Assembly: GCF_002287375.1 (NCBI RefSeq)
Contig: NZ_NPOA01000010.1
Span: 1-64,000 of the forward strand
Reading direction: 5' to 3'
Origin: Virgibacillus profundi
Lineage (GTDB): Bacteria; Bacillota; Bacilli; Bacillales; Amphibacillaceae
Length of the DNA: 64,000 bases
Part shown: positions 14,878 to 24,757 of the stretch, in pieces
How positions within the stretch are numbered: position 1 is the stretch's first letter
How the letters are laid out: each line of letters opens with the position of its first letter
Notes under the pieces: generated by a model
The model's input: the letters and a program-made list of their open reading frames with translations, nothing else
What the model was told of the DNA's origin: nothing
The model's database searches: none
Made by a program: the position numbers and the translations under genes

Positions 14878-16338
14878 ATGAATATTATAGTTGTGGAATT
14901 CATTATTTATTGTGTTGTAGTACTTGGAATTGGGTATTATTTCAGTCGAGTAAGTAAAACACAATCAGACTTTTTATTAGGAGGAAAAAAGTTACCCGGT
15001 TGGGCGCTTGCCTTTTCCGAACGGGCCACTGGGGAATCTGCTTGGCTATTACTAGGTTATACTGGATTTGTTTTTATGACAGGTCTATCCGGGATATGGG
15101 TTGCAGCAGGAATTGCCCTTGGGATTATTTTTGCCTGGGTATTCCTGGCAAAAATTTTTATGCGAGAGACGGATAAATATGATGTCCTAACACTACCGGA
15201 TTATTTAGCAGTACGCTTTGGACAAAAGGCTAATGTTATTCGCTGGCTTACAAGCTCACTTATAGCCGGATTCTTAATGTTTTATGTTGGTGCTCAAATG
15301 GCAGGTGCGGGTAAAATGTTATTTACTACATTTGAGATGCCGCCAGCATTAGGTATCGTCCTAGCAACAATTATTATTATTCTGATCACAGTTGCCGGAG
15401 GATTTATTTCCGTAGTATGGACAGATATGATTCAGAGTGTAATGATGGTAATTACATTAGTTGCATTGCCAATAGTTGCATTGATTTATATTAATACGAA
15501 TGATTTGTCCATTACACAATCTTTAGTTGGTGCAGGTGATTCATTTGATTCCTGGTTTGGTGGACTGACTGGATTTGCACTTGGGGTATTATTCTTTAAT
15601 AATTTTGCATGGTTTTTCGGCTTCCTTGGTGGTCAGCCACAGCTCAGTACACGCTTCATGGCATTAAAAAGTGAAAAAGACGCCAACCAAGGTACTGTGG
15701 TAGCAATTATTTGGACTTTCTTAGCGTATGGGGGCGCATTTTTAATTGGATTATCTGCAATTGCTATGTACGATCAGGGTTCCTTCACAGATGTTGAAAT
15801 CATTTTACCAACAATGATTCTGGAATTAATGCCACCTTGGATTGCAGGTATTTTACTTGCTGGTGTATTAGCCGCAATCATTACCACTGCAACTTCTCAG
15901 CTGCTTGTGGTTACCAGCTCTGTAAGTGAAGATATTATTCACAAGGCTTTGGGAATACAGCTTACAGATAAACAATTAGTATGGATATCCCGAATCTCCG
16001 TTTTGCTATTTGGACTTATTGGGATGGTAATCGCACTTGTATCAGAATCGCTCTTGTATCTCGTAGTGAGTTGGGCCTGGGCAGGAGTCGGCTGTACACT
16101 CTCCCCTGCTATTCTGATGACATTCTTTTGGAAGCGTTACTCGAGTGCAGGTGTAGTTGCAACCGTATTGGCTGGCCTAATTTCAACTATATTATGGATA
16201 AGCACTCCATTAGAAGAAATGTTGACATCCCGCTTTACTACATTCTTTATTGCAGCATTCTTTGGGATCGTATTTAGTCTGTTACTTCCAGATAAGAAAG
16301 AAAATATTGTTACGGATACAAAAGAAGGAGCGTTATAA
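14878..16338 (+). CDS. Sodium/solute symporter, PutP (proline) type
   Basis: 486 residues with about 13 membrane helices, in the SSS family. Early signatures are YYFSRVSKTQSDFLLGGKK and ERATGESAWLLLGYTG, both typical of sodium/proline symporters. GGQPQLSTRFMALKS in the middle is characteristic of PutP. It imports proline or a proline analogue with sodium, for catabolism or osmoprotection. Third gene of the oxidoreductase operon; GGAGG is seven bases from the ATG, and a cre site sits just upstream. Confidence 0.88.
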   Translation: MNIIVVEFIIYCVVVLGIGYYFSRVSKTQSDFLLGGKKLPGWALAFSERATGESAWLLLGYTGFVFMTGLSGIWVAAGIALGIIFAWVFLAKIFMRETDKYDVLTLPDYLAVRFGQKANVIRWLTSSLIAGFLMFYVGAQMAGAGKMLFTTFEMPPALGIVLATIIIILITVAGGFISVVWTDMIQSVMMVITLVALPIVALIYINTNDLSITQSLVGAGDSFDSWFGGLTGFALGVLFFNNFAWFFGFLGGQPQLSTRFMALKSEKDANQGTVVAIIWTFLAYGGAFLIGLSAIAMYDQGSFTDVEIILPTMILELMPPWIAGILLAGVLAAIITTATSQLLVVTSSVSEDIIHKALGIQLTDKQLVWISRISVLLFGLIGMVIALVSESLLYLVVSWAWAGVGCTLSPAILMTFFWKRYSSAGVVATVLAGLISTILWISTPLEEMLTSRFTTFFIAAFFGIVFSLLLPDKKENIVTDTKEGAL

Positions 16339-16351
16339 GCAAGAGTCATAG

Positions 16352-16385
16352 AAATGCCATCTCTAAAAATAAGAGATGGCATTTA
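16352..16385. terminator. Bidirectional terminator between putP and the GGDEF-EAL gene
   Basis: Perfect AAATGCCATCTCT/AGAGATGGCATTT stem with a 7-base loop, between converging genes. Confidence 0.85.
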
Positions 16386-16398
16386 TTAATCAACCCAA

Positions 16399-18360
16399 TT
16401 AGCGTAATGTAACAAGCAGCTTGGATAATTGTTCAGGTGGCAATGGTTTACTAAAATAAAAGCCTTGCATTTCATCACATTTTTCATTTTCTAAAAAGTT
16501 GAGTTGCTCCATTGTTTCCACACCTTCAGCAATTACTTTCATATCTAAAGAATGTGACATATGAATAATGGATTTTACTATTGCCGGATTTTGTTTTTGT
16601 GTATCATCCATAAACATTTTATCAATTTTCAATTTGGTGATTGGAAAAAGGCTTAAATACTTTAATGATGAATAGCCTGTTCCAAAATCATCAATCGAAA
16701 CAAATACGCCAAGGTTTCTTAGTTGTTGCATTGTGGTAAGGATGTTTTTTTCATTGGTCATTGAAATGCTTTCGGTTATTTCGAGTTCCAGAAACTCTGG
16801 ATCCAGCCCTGTCTCCATTAATACTTTTTCCAGCTTTTCAACAAGCCCGTTTTGATGGAACTGTTTGGCAGACATGTTAACACTAACAATTACAGGCTCA
16901 AACCCTTGATCCTGCCAGTATTTATTTTGCCTGCAGGCCTCTTCCAATACCCAATCACCAATTTCAATGATCAACCCGGTTTTTTCAGCCAATGATATAA
17001 AATCCAATGGTGGAATGTAGCCTTTCACCGGATGTTTCCAGCGCAATAATGCTTCCATCCCAACGATTTTTCCTGTCTTCAGATTTTTTTGTGGTTGGTA
17101 ATGTAACTCAAACTCTTCTTTACTTAAAGCCTTGCGTAACTCAGTTTCCATTGTAAACATTGTTTTCAAATTCTCAGAAATAGATGATTCAAATACTTTA
17201 TAATTATTTCGATGCTTTTCTTTGATTACAGACATAGCTGAATCAGCGTGTTTTATAAGTTCACTAGATGTTTTCCCATTATACGGAAAGACACTGATTC
17301 CAATACTGACAGATGTAAAAATTTCGTACCCATCAATTTTAATTGGTTTTTCAAATTCAGCAATCAAACTCTCAGCAAGAGATGCAGCAGCATCTTTATT
17401 AGAAACATTTCTCTGTAATATTAAAAAGTCGTCCCCACCCATTCTTGCTATAAAGGTATCTGTTTGTAAAAAAGTCTTTAATCTCGAACCACAGGCTCTG
17501 AGTAATTTATCTCCGAAATCAAAGCCCAATGTTTCATTAATTTCTTTAAAGTAGTCAATATCCAAAAAATAAACGGCAAGCAATTCATTATGTTTTGTTG
17601 CTTTTTTCATTGCATTTTTTAATACATTTATAAAAAAGTTCCGGTTTGGCAAATCGGTCAATTCGTCATAATAAGCCATATACTCCACTCGTTTTTCGTT
17701 GGCTACTTTTTCGGTAACATCCTTAATAATAGCCATACGAATAACATTCCCCTGGTTATTATAAGGATGCTGCATTATTTCAAAATCGAATGTTGATCCA
17801 TTCGCTCGGATCCCAGTCAGTTCGTAGGTTTTTTCCGGATTGGATTGAACCTCCTCGGTAAAAATATAGTTACTTTTACTGTCCATAAGCTCTTTAAGTA
17901 TTTTTTGCCTGATTTCTGCTTGTGAATATCCAAACATATGAGCAAATGTAGAGTCACAATCGATGATCGATTTCTCATTATAAATAATGATGCCCCCAAC
18001 ACTTGTATCGATAAGACGATTAATATATTTTTTTACCCCGGAAGTTTTATCATCCAAACTCAGATTATTCATAATTAAACAATAAACGCCTGGTGATACT
18101 TGAATGCATTTCGCTTCAATCAGGCTATTATTTTTGTTTTTTAATTCCATTAACTGATGTGTCTCATCCGCTGCTGATAATAGATCAAAATCCAGGTAAT
18201 CATTTATGAATAATTCACTGGTACTATCCGCATTCAATAAAGTAAACGCCGGTTTATTACCATCAATTACTTCTCCATCCTTTTGAACAAAAAGAATTGG
18301 TTCTTTTAAACTGGACAGTATGTTACGTTGAAATGGTATTTCTACTTTTCTATTCTTCAT
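16399..18360 (-). CDS. PAS-GGDEF-EAL cyclic-di-GMP signalling protein
   Basis: 653 residues without membrane helices. A PAS-like N-terminal half (ILFVQKDGEVIDGN, then a second PAS with IIIYNEKSIIDCDSTFAHMFGYS near residue 145) leads into a GGDEF domain at about 230-390. Its signature reads GGDDF, one conservative change that still occurs in active cyclases. The EAL domain (about 410-650) has an intact EALLRW, DDFGTGYSSL and EGVE, so phosphodiesterase activity is likely. The net effect on c-di-GMP cannot be read from sequence. It is probably a soluble sensor of small ligands or redox state. Confidence 0.9.
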   Translation of the reverse strand: MKNRKVEIPFQRNILSSLKEPILFVQKDGEVIDGNKPAFTLLNADSTSELFINDYLDFDLLSAADETHQLMELKNKNNSLIEAKCIQVSPGVYCLIMNNLSLDDKTSGVKKYINRLIDTSVGGIIIYNEKSIIDCDSTFAHMFGYSQAEIRQKILKELMDSKSNYIFTEEVQSNPEKTYELTGIRANGSTFDFEIMQHPYNNQGNVIRMAIIKDVTEKVANEKRVEYMAYYDELTDLPNRNFFINVLKNAMKKATKHNELLAVYFLDIDYFKEINETLGFDFGDKLLRACGSRLKTFLQTDTFIARMGGDDFLILQRNVSNKDAAASLAESLIAEFEKPIKIDGYEIFTSVSIGISVFPYNGKTSSELIKHADSAMSVIKEKHRNNYKVFESSISENLKTMFTMETELRKALSKEEFELHYQPQKNLKTGKIVGMEALLRWKHPVKGYIPPLDFISLAEKTGLIIEIGDWVLEEACRQNKYWQDQGFEPVIVSVNMSAKQFHQNGLVEKLEKVLMETGLDPEFLELEITESISMTNEKNILTTMQQLRNLGVFVSIDDFGTGYSSLKYLSLFPITKLKIDKMFMDDTQKQNPAIVKSIIHMSHSLDMKVIAEGVETMEQLNFLENEKCDEMQGFYFSKPLPPEQLSKLLVTLR

Positions 18361-18389
18361 AGACCTTCTCCCCTAACGAAACCCGTAAA

Positions 18390-19754
18390 TTACCCAATTA
18401 TTATTTTTTCCTTTGGATAATGATATTTTCCACTCTTCCTATTATTTTTAAAGATGAACAAAAATGTAATTATTCCTATCCTGCCGATAAACATCAGGAT
18501 CATCAGTATTATTTTACTAAATGTAGAAATTTCATCAGTTATGCCAAGTGATAACCCTACAGTTCCAAATGCTGACGTAGCTTCAAATAATATTTCTGAT
18601 AAAGAAAATGGTTCTATAATCGACATGACCAGAACGGAACTAAATACAAATACAATTGCCATTAGGGTAACAGTAACAGCTTTAAACAGATCCTCATCAT
18701 ATATTTCACGACCGAAAATCCGAATGTTTCCACCACCACGCGCATATGTAATAATAAAAATAACTACCAGAGCAAATGTTGTTGTACGAATACCTCCACC
18801 GGCACTGCTGGGTGATGCGCCAATAAACATTAACATTGACATGAACAATTGATTTCCCTCAGTCAGTTGACTTACATCCATTGTAGATAGTCCACCACTT
18901 CTTGTTGTAACAGATTGAAACAATGAATAGAAAAGTGCCTCATGCCAGGACTTACCGGCAAAGAAATTTCCAATATCAAGTAAAAATATAAATAAAGCAC
19001 CTAAAATGATTAAGATTAAGAAAGTAACAGTAGTCAACTTTGTAAATAAACTAAAGCGCATTAGCTTGCGGTTTTCATATTTAGCAAATATATATTCCTT
19101 CACTTCGATTAATACCGGAAAACCAATAGCACCAAAAATAATCAGCAGCATGTTTATAAATTGTATAAAATAATCATCTTTGAATGGAACCAATGACTGT
19201 CCTGTGATGTCAAATCCGCCATTGGAAACTGCACTGATTGTTCCAAAAAAACCATGCAGATATGCTTCCTTTGCAGTCGGAAAATATTGCAGGAAATAAG
19301 TTCCTAAAATAAGAAAACCAACTAACTCAATTACTAATAAAACATAAACTATTTGCTTAATTAGGCGAACCATACCTTCAAAGGATGTTTGGTTTTGGTC
19401 TGTCATAATTAAACGCCGTTCTTTTAAACCTATTTTTTTACCCAGCAACAGCCAGATGAATGTACCAATTGACATCACACCAACTGCACCCAACTGCAGT
19501 ATACATGCGAGTAGAATGATACCTGTTGTACTAAGTGTATCGGCAATTGTTATTGTACTTAATCCAGTTACACTTAATGCACTCACAGATGTAAAAAGTA
19601 CATCAATGAATGCTACATCCACACCTTCCTGGTATGCAACAGGTAAAGCCATGATGCCAGTTGAAGAAAGAACCGCTATTAAATAAAAAAACAATAATAT
19701 TTGTACAGGTGATAGTTTACGTATCCAACGAAAAATAAGATTTTGATGGTTCAT
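18390..19754 (-). CDS. ktrD: Potassium uptake channel subunit, TrkH/KtrB family (KtrD-like)
   Basis: 454 residues from ATG 19754. An upstream TTG (19769) is inside the ribosome site TTGGGAG and is rejected. The protein has the fourfold helix-pore-helix design of KtrB/TrkH with selectivity-filter-like loops (VTGLSTITI, AVSNGGFDIT, TTRSGGLSTMD, ATSAFGTVGLS). The C-terminus KYHYPKEKIIIG resembles the ends of Bacillus KtrD/KtrB. It would import potassium with a cytosolic KtrC/KtrA partner, not seen here. No c-di-AMP riboswitch is evident upstream. Confidence 0.88.
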   Translation of the reverse strand: MNHQNLIFRWIRKLSPVQILLFFYLIAVLSSTGIMALPVAYQEGVDVAFIDVLFTSVSALSVTGLSTITIADTLSTTGIILLACILQLGAVGVMSIGTFIWLLLGKKIGLKERRLIMTDQNQTSFEGMVRLIKQIVYVLLVIELVGFLILGTYFLQYFPTAKEAYLHGFFGTISAVSNGGFDITGQSLVPFKDDYFIQFINMLLIIFGAIGFPVLIEVKEYIFAKYENRKLMRFSLFTKLTTVTFLILIILGALFIFLLDIGNFFAGKSWHEALFYSLFQSVTTRSGGLSTMDVSQLTEGNQLFMSMLMFIGASPSSAGGGIRTTTFALVVIFIITYARGGGNIRIFGREIYDEDLFKAVTVTLMAIVFVFSSVLVMSIIEPFSLSEILFEATSAFGTVGLSLGITDEISTFSKIILMILMFIGRIGIITFLFIFKNNRKSGKYHYPKEKIIIG

Positions 19755-19966
19755 AATTAGTACTCCCAACGACCTTATGTATTATATCGGTATGCTTTTA
19801 AAAAAGTTAATATCATTATAGCAGTCATCAACGCTAAATGCTTCCTTTTTCGGCATAATTAATGATGTATTAGGCTTCTGAAAACCAACCACACGTAAAA
19901 TAACCCTATTGTCCTAACGGTCAAAATTAAAACAGACTTATTTGCATATTAATATGCAAGTATATG

Positions 19967-20001
19967 AAACAAGATTGGTCTAAATCAGACCAATCTTGTT
20001 T
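19967..20001 (-). terminator. Terminator of the moeA-moaA-ywpF unit
   Basis: Perfect 15-bp stem AAACAAGATTGGTCT/AGACCAATCTTGTTT; its arm overlaps the ywpF stop codon. Confidence 0.8.
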
Positions 20002-20410
20002 ACATAATTTCTTTGAATTTATTTAATAGCTCTTCCCCTTGAAATCCCTCTTCGATTAATGCCGTCAGCTGTTCTTCAATTTTATGTTTTCTCTGATCTA
20101 CAATAGTTCCCATGAATAAAATATTCATATGTGCGCCTATTTCATTTATTCCAATGATAGATGTAATAAATGTTGCAGGCTCATTCGTTTCCTTCGTTAT
20201 TTTCACCTGAATAAGAATTTCCTCATCTTTTTCATCCAGATTTTTGAAGAATTCTAAATAGGAATGTTCAACATATGCTTCTATAACCCAGCGATTCTGA
20301 TCATCTTCTCTATTTATAATCAATCCATCTTTTAAAGGAATTCTATTTTGAATAATATCCTCATCCTGTTGCTCAATAATTTCCAGATTATTCAATTTAA
20401 ATGTTTTCAT
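20000..20410 (-). CDS. ywpF: YwpF family protein
   Basis: 136 residues matching the YwpF family of Bacillus: MKTFKLNNLEIIE at the start, IPLKDGLIINREDDQNRW in the middle, and a helical end. Function is unknown. It begins 9 bases after the moaA stop, so it is probably the last gene of a moeA-moaA-ywpF transcript; the terminator overlaps its stop. Confidence 0.85.
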   Translation of the reverse strand: MKTFKLNNLEIIEQQDEDIIQNRIPLKDGLIINREDDQNRWVIEAYVEHSYLEFFKNLDEKDEEILIQVKITKETNEPATFITSIIGINEIGAHMNILFMGTIVDQRKHKIEEQLTALIEEGFQGEELLNKFKEIM

Positions 20411-20419
20411 ATACTCCTG

Positions 20420-21442
20420 TCATCCCCCAATATATGACATTTCTATTTTCTTGCGATTCTTATGTTTATTTTCAGCACGTTCGTCAGAATATCGATCTTT
20501 TCTTGTTTCCCATAATGAGGTTAATTCATTTTCCAGTTCTTCCTCGGACAATCCATTTCTTAATTTTTCTTTTATATCAAAACCACCGGAAGCAAATAGA
20601 CAGGTGTATAATTTGCCATCTGCCGACAACCTTAAACGTGTACATGTTCCACAAAATGAATCCGTCACAGAAGAGATAACGCCTATCTCACCCCCGCCAT
20701 CTTTATACCGGTGTCTTGAAGCGACTTCGCCATAATAGTTTTCCTCTGCTGGCTCAAGAGGCATTTCTTCATTTATTGTGTTTATGATTTGTTTTTTTGA
20801 AATAACGTTATTATAATCCCAGCCATTATGGTTACCAACATCCATAAATTCGATGTACCTAAGGATGATATCTTTTCCTTTGAAATAACGTGCCATTGGT
20901 AATATTTGACTTTCATTCATGCCCTTTTTAGCAACCATATTAATTTTTATCTCTAATCCTGCCTTTTGAGCAGCTTCAATCCCTTTTAATACGGGAAGTG
21001 TCACAACTCCCCTCCCATTAATTTGTTTAAAAACTTCATCTTCAATGGCATCTAAACTTATATTTACGCGTTTCAAGCCCGCTTCTTTCAACTTTTTTGC
21101 TCTCTTGGGTAATAAAATCGCATTTGTTGTCAATGCTATATCTTTGATCCCGGGAATTATAGTTAATTTCGCAATTAATTGATCAAGATCCTTTCTCATT
21201 AAAGGTTCTCCACCTGTAATCCGGATTTTTTCAACCCCAAGCTGTGCAAATGTTTCTGCTAAACGAACAATTTCCTCAAAACTTAATAGTTGATCTTCAG
21301 GTAGGAAAGCATAATCATTTCCGAATATTTCCTTTGGCATGCAATAGTTGCAGCGTAAATTACATTTATCAATAACAGAAATTCTCAAGTCTTTCAGTGA
21401 TCTGCCGAAATGATCTTTAATTGGTGTTTTTTTATTTTCCAT
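20420..21442 (-). CDS. moaA: GTP 3',8-cyclase MoaA (molybdenum cofactor step 1)
   Basis: 340 residues from ATG 21442; a GTG nine bases further upstream belongs to the ribosome site AAGGGGTG. It is a radical-SAM enzyme with CNLRCNYC (CxxxCxxC) near residue 27 and ITGGEPLMR. The second cluster cysteines are in [21 protein letters not shown]-type sequence near residue 255. The C-terminus ends in the double glycine (YIGG) that MoaA needs. It converts GTP to the cyclic precursor of molybdopterin with MoaC. moeA precedes it, and the formate-dehydrogenase-like enzyme at 33-36 kb would use the product. Confidence 0.96.
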   Translation of the reverse strand: MENKKTPIKDHFGRSLKDLRISVIDKCNLRCNYCMPKEIFGNDYAFLPEDQLLSFEEIVRLAETFAQLGVEKIRITGGEPLMRKDLDQLIAKLTIIPGIKDIALTTNAILLPKRAKKLKEAGLKRVNISLDAIEDEVFKQINGRGVVTLPVLKGIEAAQKAGLEIKINMVAKKGMNESQILPMARYFKGKDIILRYIEFMDVGNHNGWDYNNVISKKQIINTINEEMPLEPAEENYYGEVASRHRYKDGGGEIGVISSVTDSFCGTCTRLRLSADGKLYTCLFASGGFDIKEKLRNGLSEEELENELTSLWETRKDRYSDERAENKHKNRKKIEMSYIGG

Positions 21443-21468
21443 GTAAATCACCCCTTGTATAATTCAGA

Positions 21469-22731
21469 CTAAAAATCTGATTGACCATACATATCATCAA
21501 GTAATAACGCTTCTACTTCATCACCGGCTTTAAAACCTCTTGTTCCACCAGGCAATACCATTAAGCAGGTTGAGTTTGCCAATGATGTTACAACATTAGA
21601 TTTATCCATTCCAGCAAGGTGAACGTACACTGAAGCATTATCATAAGTTATGTAACTCCGTACAAATCTTGTAAATGGATTGGGTTTTGGAAACCCATCA
21701 GCTAATATTGCCTTTATTCGTTTTAAATAGGGTTTCTTATTATATAAATAATGCTGGATAATCGGTCTTGTAAATAATTCAAATCCTACATAACAGGCTG
21801 AAGGATTGCCCGAGAGACCAAATAATATCTTATCCTCAATTACCGCAACTGTCGTTACACTTCCAGGGCGCATTGCAACTTTATTAAAAAGCACTTCTGC
21901 TTTTAGCTTCTCATAAATGGCAGGCATTAAATCAAAATCACCTACCGAGACTCCCCCTGTAGTAATTAAAATATCGACCTCATCAAGAGCCTTTTTCATA
22001 GCTTCATAGCTTGTATCGAATTCGTCAGCCAGCTTACCATAGTATTTGGAAATACCTCCAGCCTTGTTAATTTGAGAAGCAATCATATATGCATTTGAAT
22101 TTCGGATTTTTCCTGGTTTTAAGTCTTCATCCACTTCCAATAATTCCGTTCCCGTAGCTATAATTCCCACTATCGGCTTTTTGGCAACTTCTACTTGATT
22201 GTATCCGAATGTAGCCAGTAATGCTTTTACACCTGGGTTAATGATTGTACCTTCTTCTATAAGAACTTTACCTTCAAGTACTTCTGAACCTTCTTTGATA
22301 ATATTCTGATCTTTATTCATTTTTCTTTTTATCGACATGAAGGGGTTATTATTTCTCTCATATGATTTACAAATCTCAAACATAGCTATACAATCTGCAC
22401 CATCAGGAATCTTCGCACCTGTCATAATTCTTGTAGCTTGCCCTTTTCCTAACGTCTTTGTCGGAACCTGACCAGCCCCGATGTGTTCAACAACCTCAAA
22501 TTCCATTGGGTTATTAGTGGAAGCTTTATCCGTGTCGATTGATCTTAAAGCAAAGCCGTCATATGGAGATTTATCAAATGATGGTACATTATTTTTTGCA
22601 ATGATTGGCTCAGCTAATCTTCTATGATCACTTTCATGTATAGAAATTATCTCTTTTTGACCTTTCAAACGATAGTTCATTACCATTTCTACTGCTTTAT
22701 TTATAGGAATTGGTTTTCTTCTTTCAACCAT
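21469..22731 (-). CDS. moeA: Molybdopterin molybdenumtransferase MoeA
   Basis: 420 residues from ATG 22731. It has the domain order of MoeA: SFDKSPYDGFALRS and GAGQVPTKTLGKGQATRIMTGA-type motifs in the N-terminal part, then the MoCF-binding domain with TGTELLEVDEDL and TTGGVSVGDFD, then LSGNPSACYVGFE. It inserts molybdate into adenylylated molybdopterin. It forms an operon with moaA, 26 bases apart. Other moa/mob genes are not in the window. Confidence 0.95.
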   Translation of the reverse strand: MVERRKPIPINKAVEMVMNYRLKGQKEIISIHESDHRRLAEPIIAKNNVPSFDKSPYDGFALRSIDTDKASTNNPMEFEVVEHIGAGQVPTKTLGKGQATRIMTGAKIPDGADCIAMFEICKSYERNNNPFMSIKRKMNKDQNIIKEGSEVLEGKVLIEEGTIINPGVKALLATFGYNQVEVAKKPIVGIIATGTELLEVDEDLKPGKIRNSNAYMIASQINKAGGISKYYGKLADEFDTSYEAMKKALDEVDILITTGGVSVGDFDLMPAIYEKLKAEVLFNKVAMRPGSVTTVAVIEDKILFGLSGNPSACYVGFELFTRPIIQHYLYNKKPYLKRIKAILADGFPKPNPFTRFVRSYITYDNASVYVHLAGMDKSNVVTSLANSTCLMVLPGGTRGFKAGDEVEALLLDDMYGQSDF

Positions 22732-22911
22732 CAATTACCAGGCCCTTTCTTATATATTAATTGTACAATCTAATTTAATTTGAACTTATTTAAAGTGTAA
22801 CAAAAATAGCAAGCAATTGATATTTAAATAGGGAAATGTTTGAATCCTGTAACGATTGGGTATTAATTTACAAACATTACCTAAGACGTTCCGCCGAAAT
22901 GAGGTGAGGAT

Positions 22912-23235
22912 TTGGAAGAAATATCATCCTATGAAATCCACTTAAAAGAAGAATTGCAAACAAAGGATGTCATGGAAATCCATCAATTTAGTTTAAAAGG
23001 GGAAAACAATATTTATTTATATCGTGAAAATGTAATTGCTGATGCAAGAAATTTACCGAAGCTGCTTTCCTTTTTCTTTATTACACCAAAGAGCAATTCC
23101 ATTGTCATGATCATTGATGGTGTGAACACAAAGGAGTCCTATGAGGATATCATATCCATTCTGGACGATCAGGCAAAAAATACAGTACTGCGTGTTAATC
23201 ATCAACTCCAAAGCAACGAATCAATTGTAGTTTAA
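22912..23235 (+). CDS. Hypothetical protein, possibly HPr-like fold
   Basis: 107 residues from TTG, with GAGGTGAGG just upstream. It has no signal or membrane helix. The order NIYLYRENVIADARNLPKLL, then SNSIVMIIDGVN, then ESYEDIISILDD recalls the beta-helix-beta-helix order of HPr phosphocarrier proteins, but the phosphorylated histidine region is missing, so a phosphocarrier role is unlikely. I do not recognise it otherwise. It stands alone, divergent from moeA. Confidence 0.55.
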   Translation: MEEISSYEIHLKEELQTKDVMEIHQFSLKGENNIYLYRENVIADARNLPKLLSFFFITPKSNSIVMIIDGVNTKESYEDIISILDDQAKNTVLRVNHQLQSNESIVV

Positions 23236-23374
23236 AAAGTCATGAGAAGTATTTCGGGAAACGAGCGGTGCACTACCCCATTTTTTTAAAAACTACTGTA
23301 AAATACCTGTTAACCGCTCGTAATTATTGTATAATTATATTTATTCAATATATTATACAATCGAGGCGTTGTTT

Positions 23375-24100
23375 ATGAAAAAAATACTAAGTATATTAAT
23401 CCTTATCCTGCTAGCAGCTTGTGTCAAGGAGGAACCTGCTATTGAAAAAACAGATACCGTTACTGATGATCCAAGTAATGAACCCGAACTTGTTGAAGAA
23501 GTTAATGAAAACGAAGATGAAGTGGAAGAATATATAGAATTTGCATTTGAAGATGAACAAATAAGAATCAACTTAAAAATGGTTCCGATTTTGGACGCTT
23601 ACCTTAATGCAGTAAACGATCGTCAAACAGCTATTGAAAAAATGGAAATAGAACGCATATATGCAGATAGTCCCAGTATGTATTTACTTGAGTTTTCCTG
23701 TCAAAATAACCTGTGCTCCTATCTGCTTTTTAACAGTAACGCTGATACTCAAACTTACCTTCTGGCTGATTTGGCAAAATCAGTATCGATGATTGGATCA
23801 CCTGATCATACAAAGATGTTATTTCTTTTTCAACGTAATAGTTCACTGCCACTTCCTTTAACAAATATGGTTGTAATTGATCTGGAGGCATGGGAACCTT
23901 TACCGTTAATTAATGAAACTACAGATTCCAATATACTCGATTATACCTGGCCACTGATTAGTGCTGAGTGGATCGATAATGAAACCATTTCTGCAGCAAA
24001 ACCTGCAGTTCTAGAACCTTCGGGTGAACTTATTAATGAATGGCTGGTATCAGAAGGATCTATAGTAACGAACATTGTATTACGCATTTCACATAATTAG
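23375..24100 (+). CDS. Hypothetical lipoprotein
   Basis: 241 residues from ATG 23375 (GAGGCG seven bases upstream; earlier in-frame starts lack a ribosome site). The signal peptide ends in LAAC near residue 12, so it is a lipoprotein. An acidic linker rich in Glu/Asp/Asn (about 20-55) leads to a globular part with CQNNLCSYLLF and repeated beta segments such as TKMLFLFQRNS and NMVVIDLEAWEPLPLI, which look like propeller-type repeats. Function is unknown. It converges with the anchored protein on the other strand. Confidence 0.7.
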   Translation: MKKILSILILILLAACVKEEPAIEKTDTVTDDPSNEPELVEEVNENEDEVEEYIEFAFEDEQIRINLKMVPILDAYLNAVNDRQTAIEKMEIERIYADSPSMYLLEFSCQNNLCSYLLFNSNADTQTYLLADLAKSVSMIGSPDHTKMLFLFQRNSSLPLPLTNMVVIDLEAWEPLPLINETTDSNILDYTWPLISAEWIDNETISAAKPAVLEPSGELINEWLVSEGSIVTNIVLRISHN

Positions 24101-24136
24101 AAGAAACAGCACATTTTACTTAATATGTGCTGTTTC

Positions 24137-24577
24137 TTATTCAAAAAATAACTTTTCTACATGATCAATTGATACTTCTTCCCCATTCACATTAAATCTG
24201 GCCTGCAAATATAAATTACACTCTCCTTTTTTGGGAGATGGAAAGATTATCTCTTCTCCTGGATATACATCTCCTTTTTTGAGTGCTTTCGAAACGGTAC
24301 TTCCAGTATAATCATGGTTTCTATTTAGCAATGATACAGATACTAAAGGTGATTGATGTTTAATTTCAACAATCTCTTTCCCAACATATTGAATGGATTG
24401 TAATACCTGAATTCCTTTTTCAGTTTCATTTACTCTCATATGCAATATAAAATCATCCACTTGTTTTTCCGCAATTTTACTTTCTGCCAATTTTGCTTCA
24501 GGTTTAATAAATTGCCATAACAGCATTACGAAAAAACAACAAAGTAACACAAAAGACAAAAGCAGGATTTTTTTCAA
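24137..24577 (-). CDS. Membrane-anchored hypothetical protein (BsuPI-like fold possible)
   Basis: 146 residues from TTG 24577, with GAAGGGG six bases upstream. The longer frame upstream has no ribosome site. One N-terminal helix (LLLSFVLLCCFFVMLLWQF) anchors an outer beta-rich domain with LHMRVNETEKGI, SKALKKGDVYPGEE and NLYLQARFNVNGEE. That pattern recalls the intracellular-proteinase-inhibitor (BsuPI) fold, but this is only a resemblance. A function cannot be assigned. Confidence 0.6.
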   Translation of the reverse strand: MKKILLLSFVLLCCFFVMLLWQFIKPEAKLAESKIAEKQVDDFILHMRVNETEKGIQVLQSIQYVGKEIVEIKHQSPLVSVSLLNRNHDYTGSTVSKALKKGDVYPGEEIIFPSPKKGECNLYLQARFNVNGEEVSIDHVEKLFFE

Positions 24578-24757
24578 TACGGTCCCCTTCACGTAAAACA
24601 GCTCCCTTATACTATATGACGGAAGACTCAATTAAAAAGTTTCAATTTTATTACTACTATTATCATCAAATGGTGAAAATAGGAAAAAAGCAAAAAGTAT
24701 ATTTATACACACTTTTTCTAACTATATATAGTGATGGTCTTAAAAAGGAGGATCTAT

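Noticed and set aside
19770-19960. A c-di-AMP (ydaO) riboswitch upstream of the potassium channel gene
   Set aside because: I looked because ktr genes often have one, but the conserved elements are not present.
24690-24757. A sigma-G promoter before the spoVA-2mob-like operon
   Set aside because: GTATA and CTATATA are present but spacing (20) and -10 match are poor, so I do not claim it, although sigma-G control is expected for such operons.
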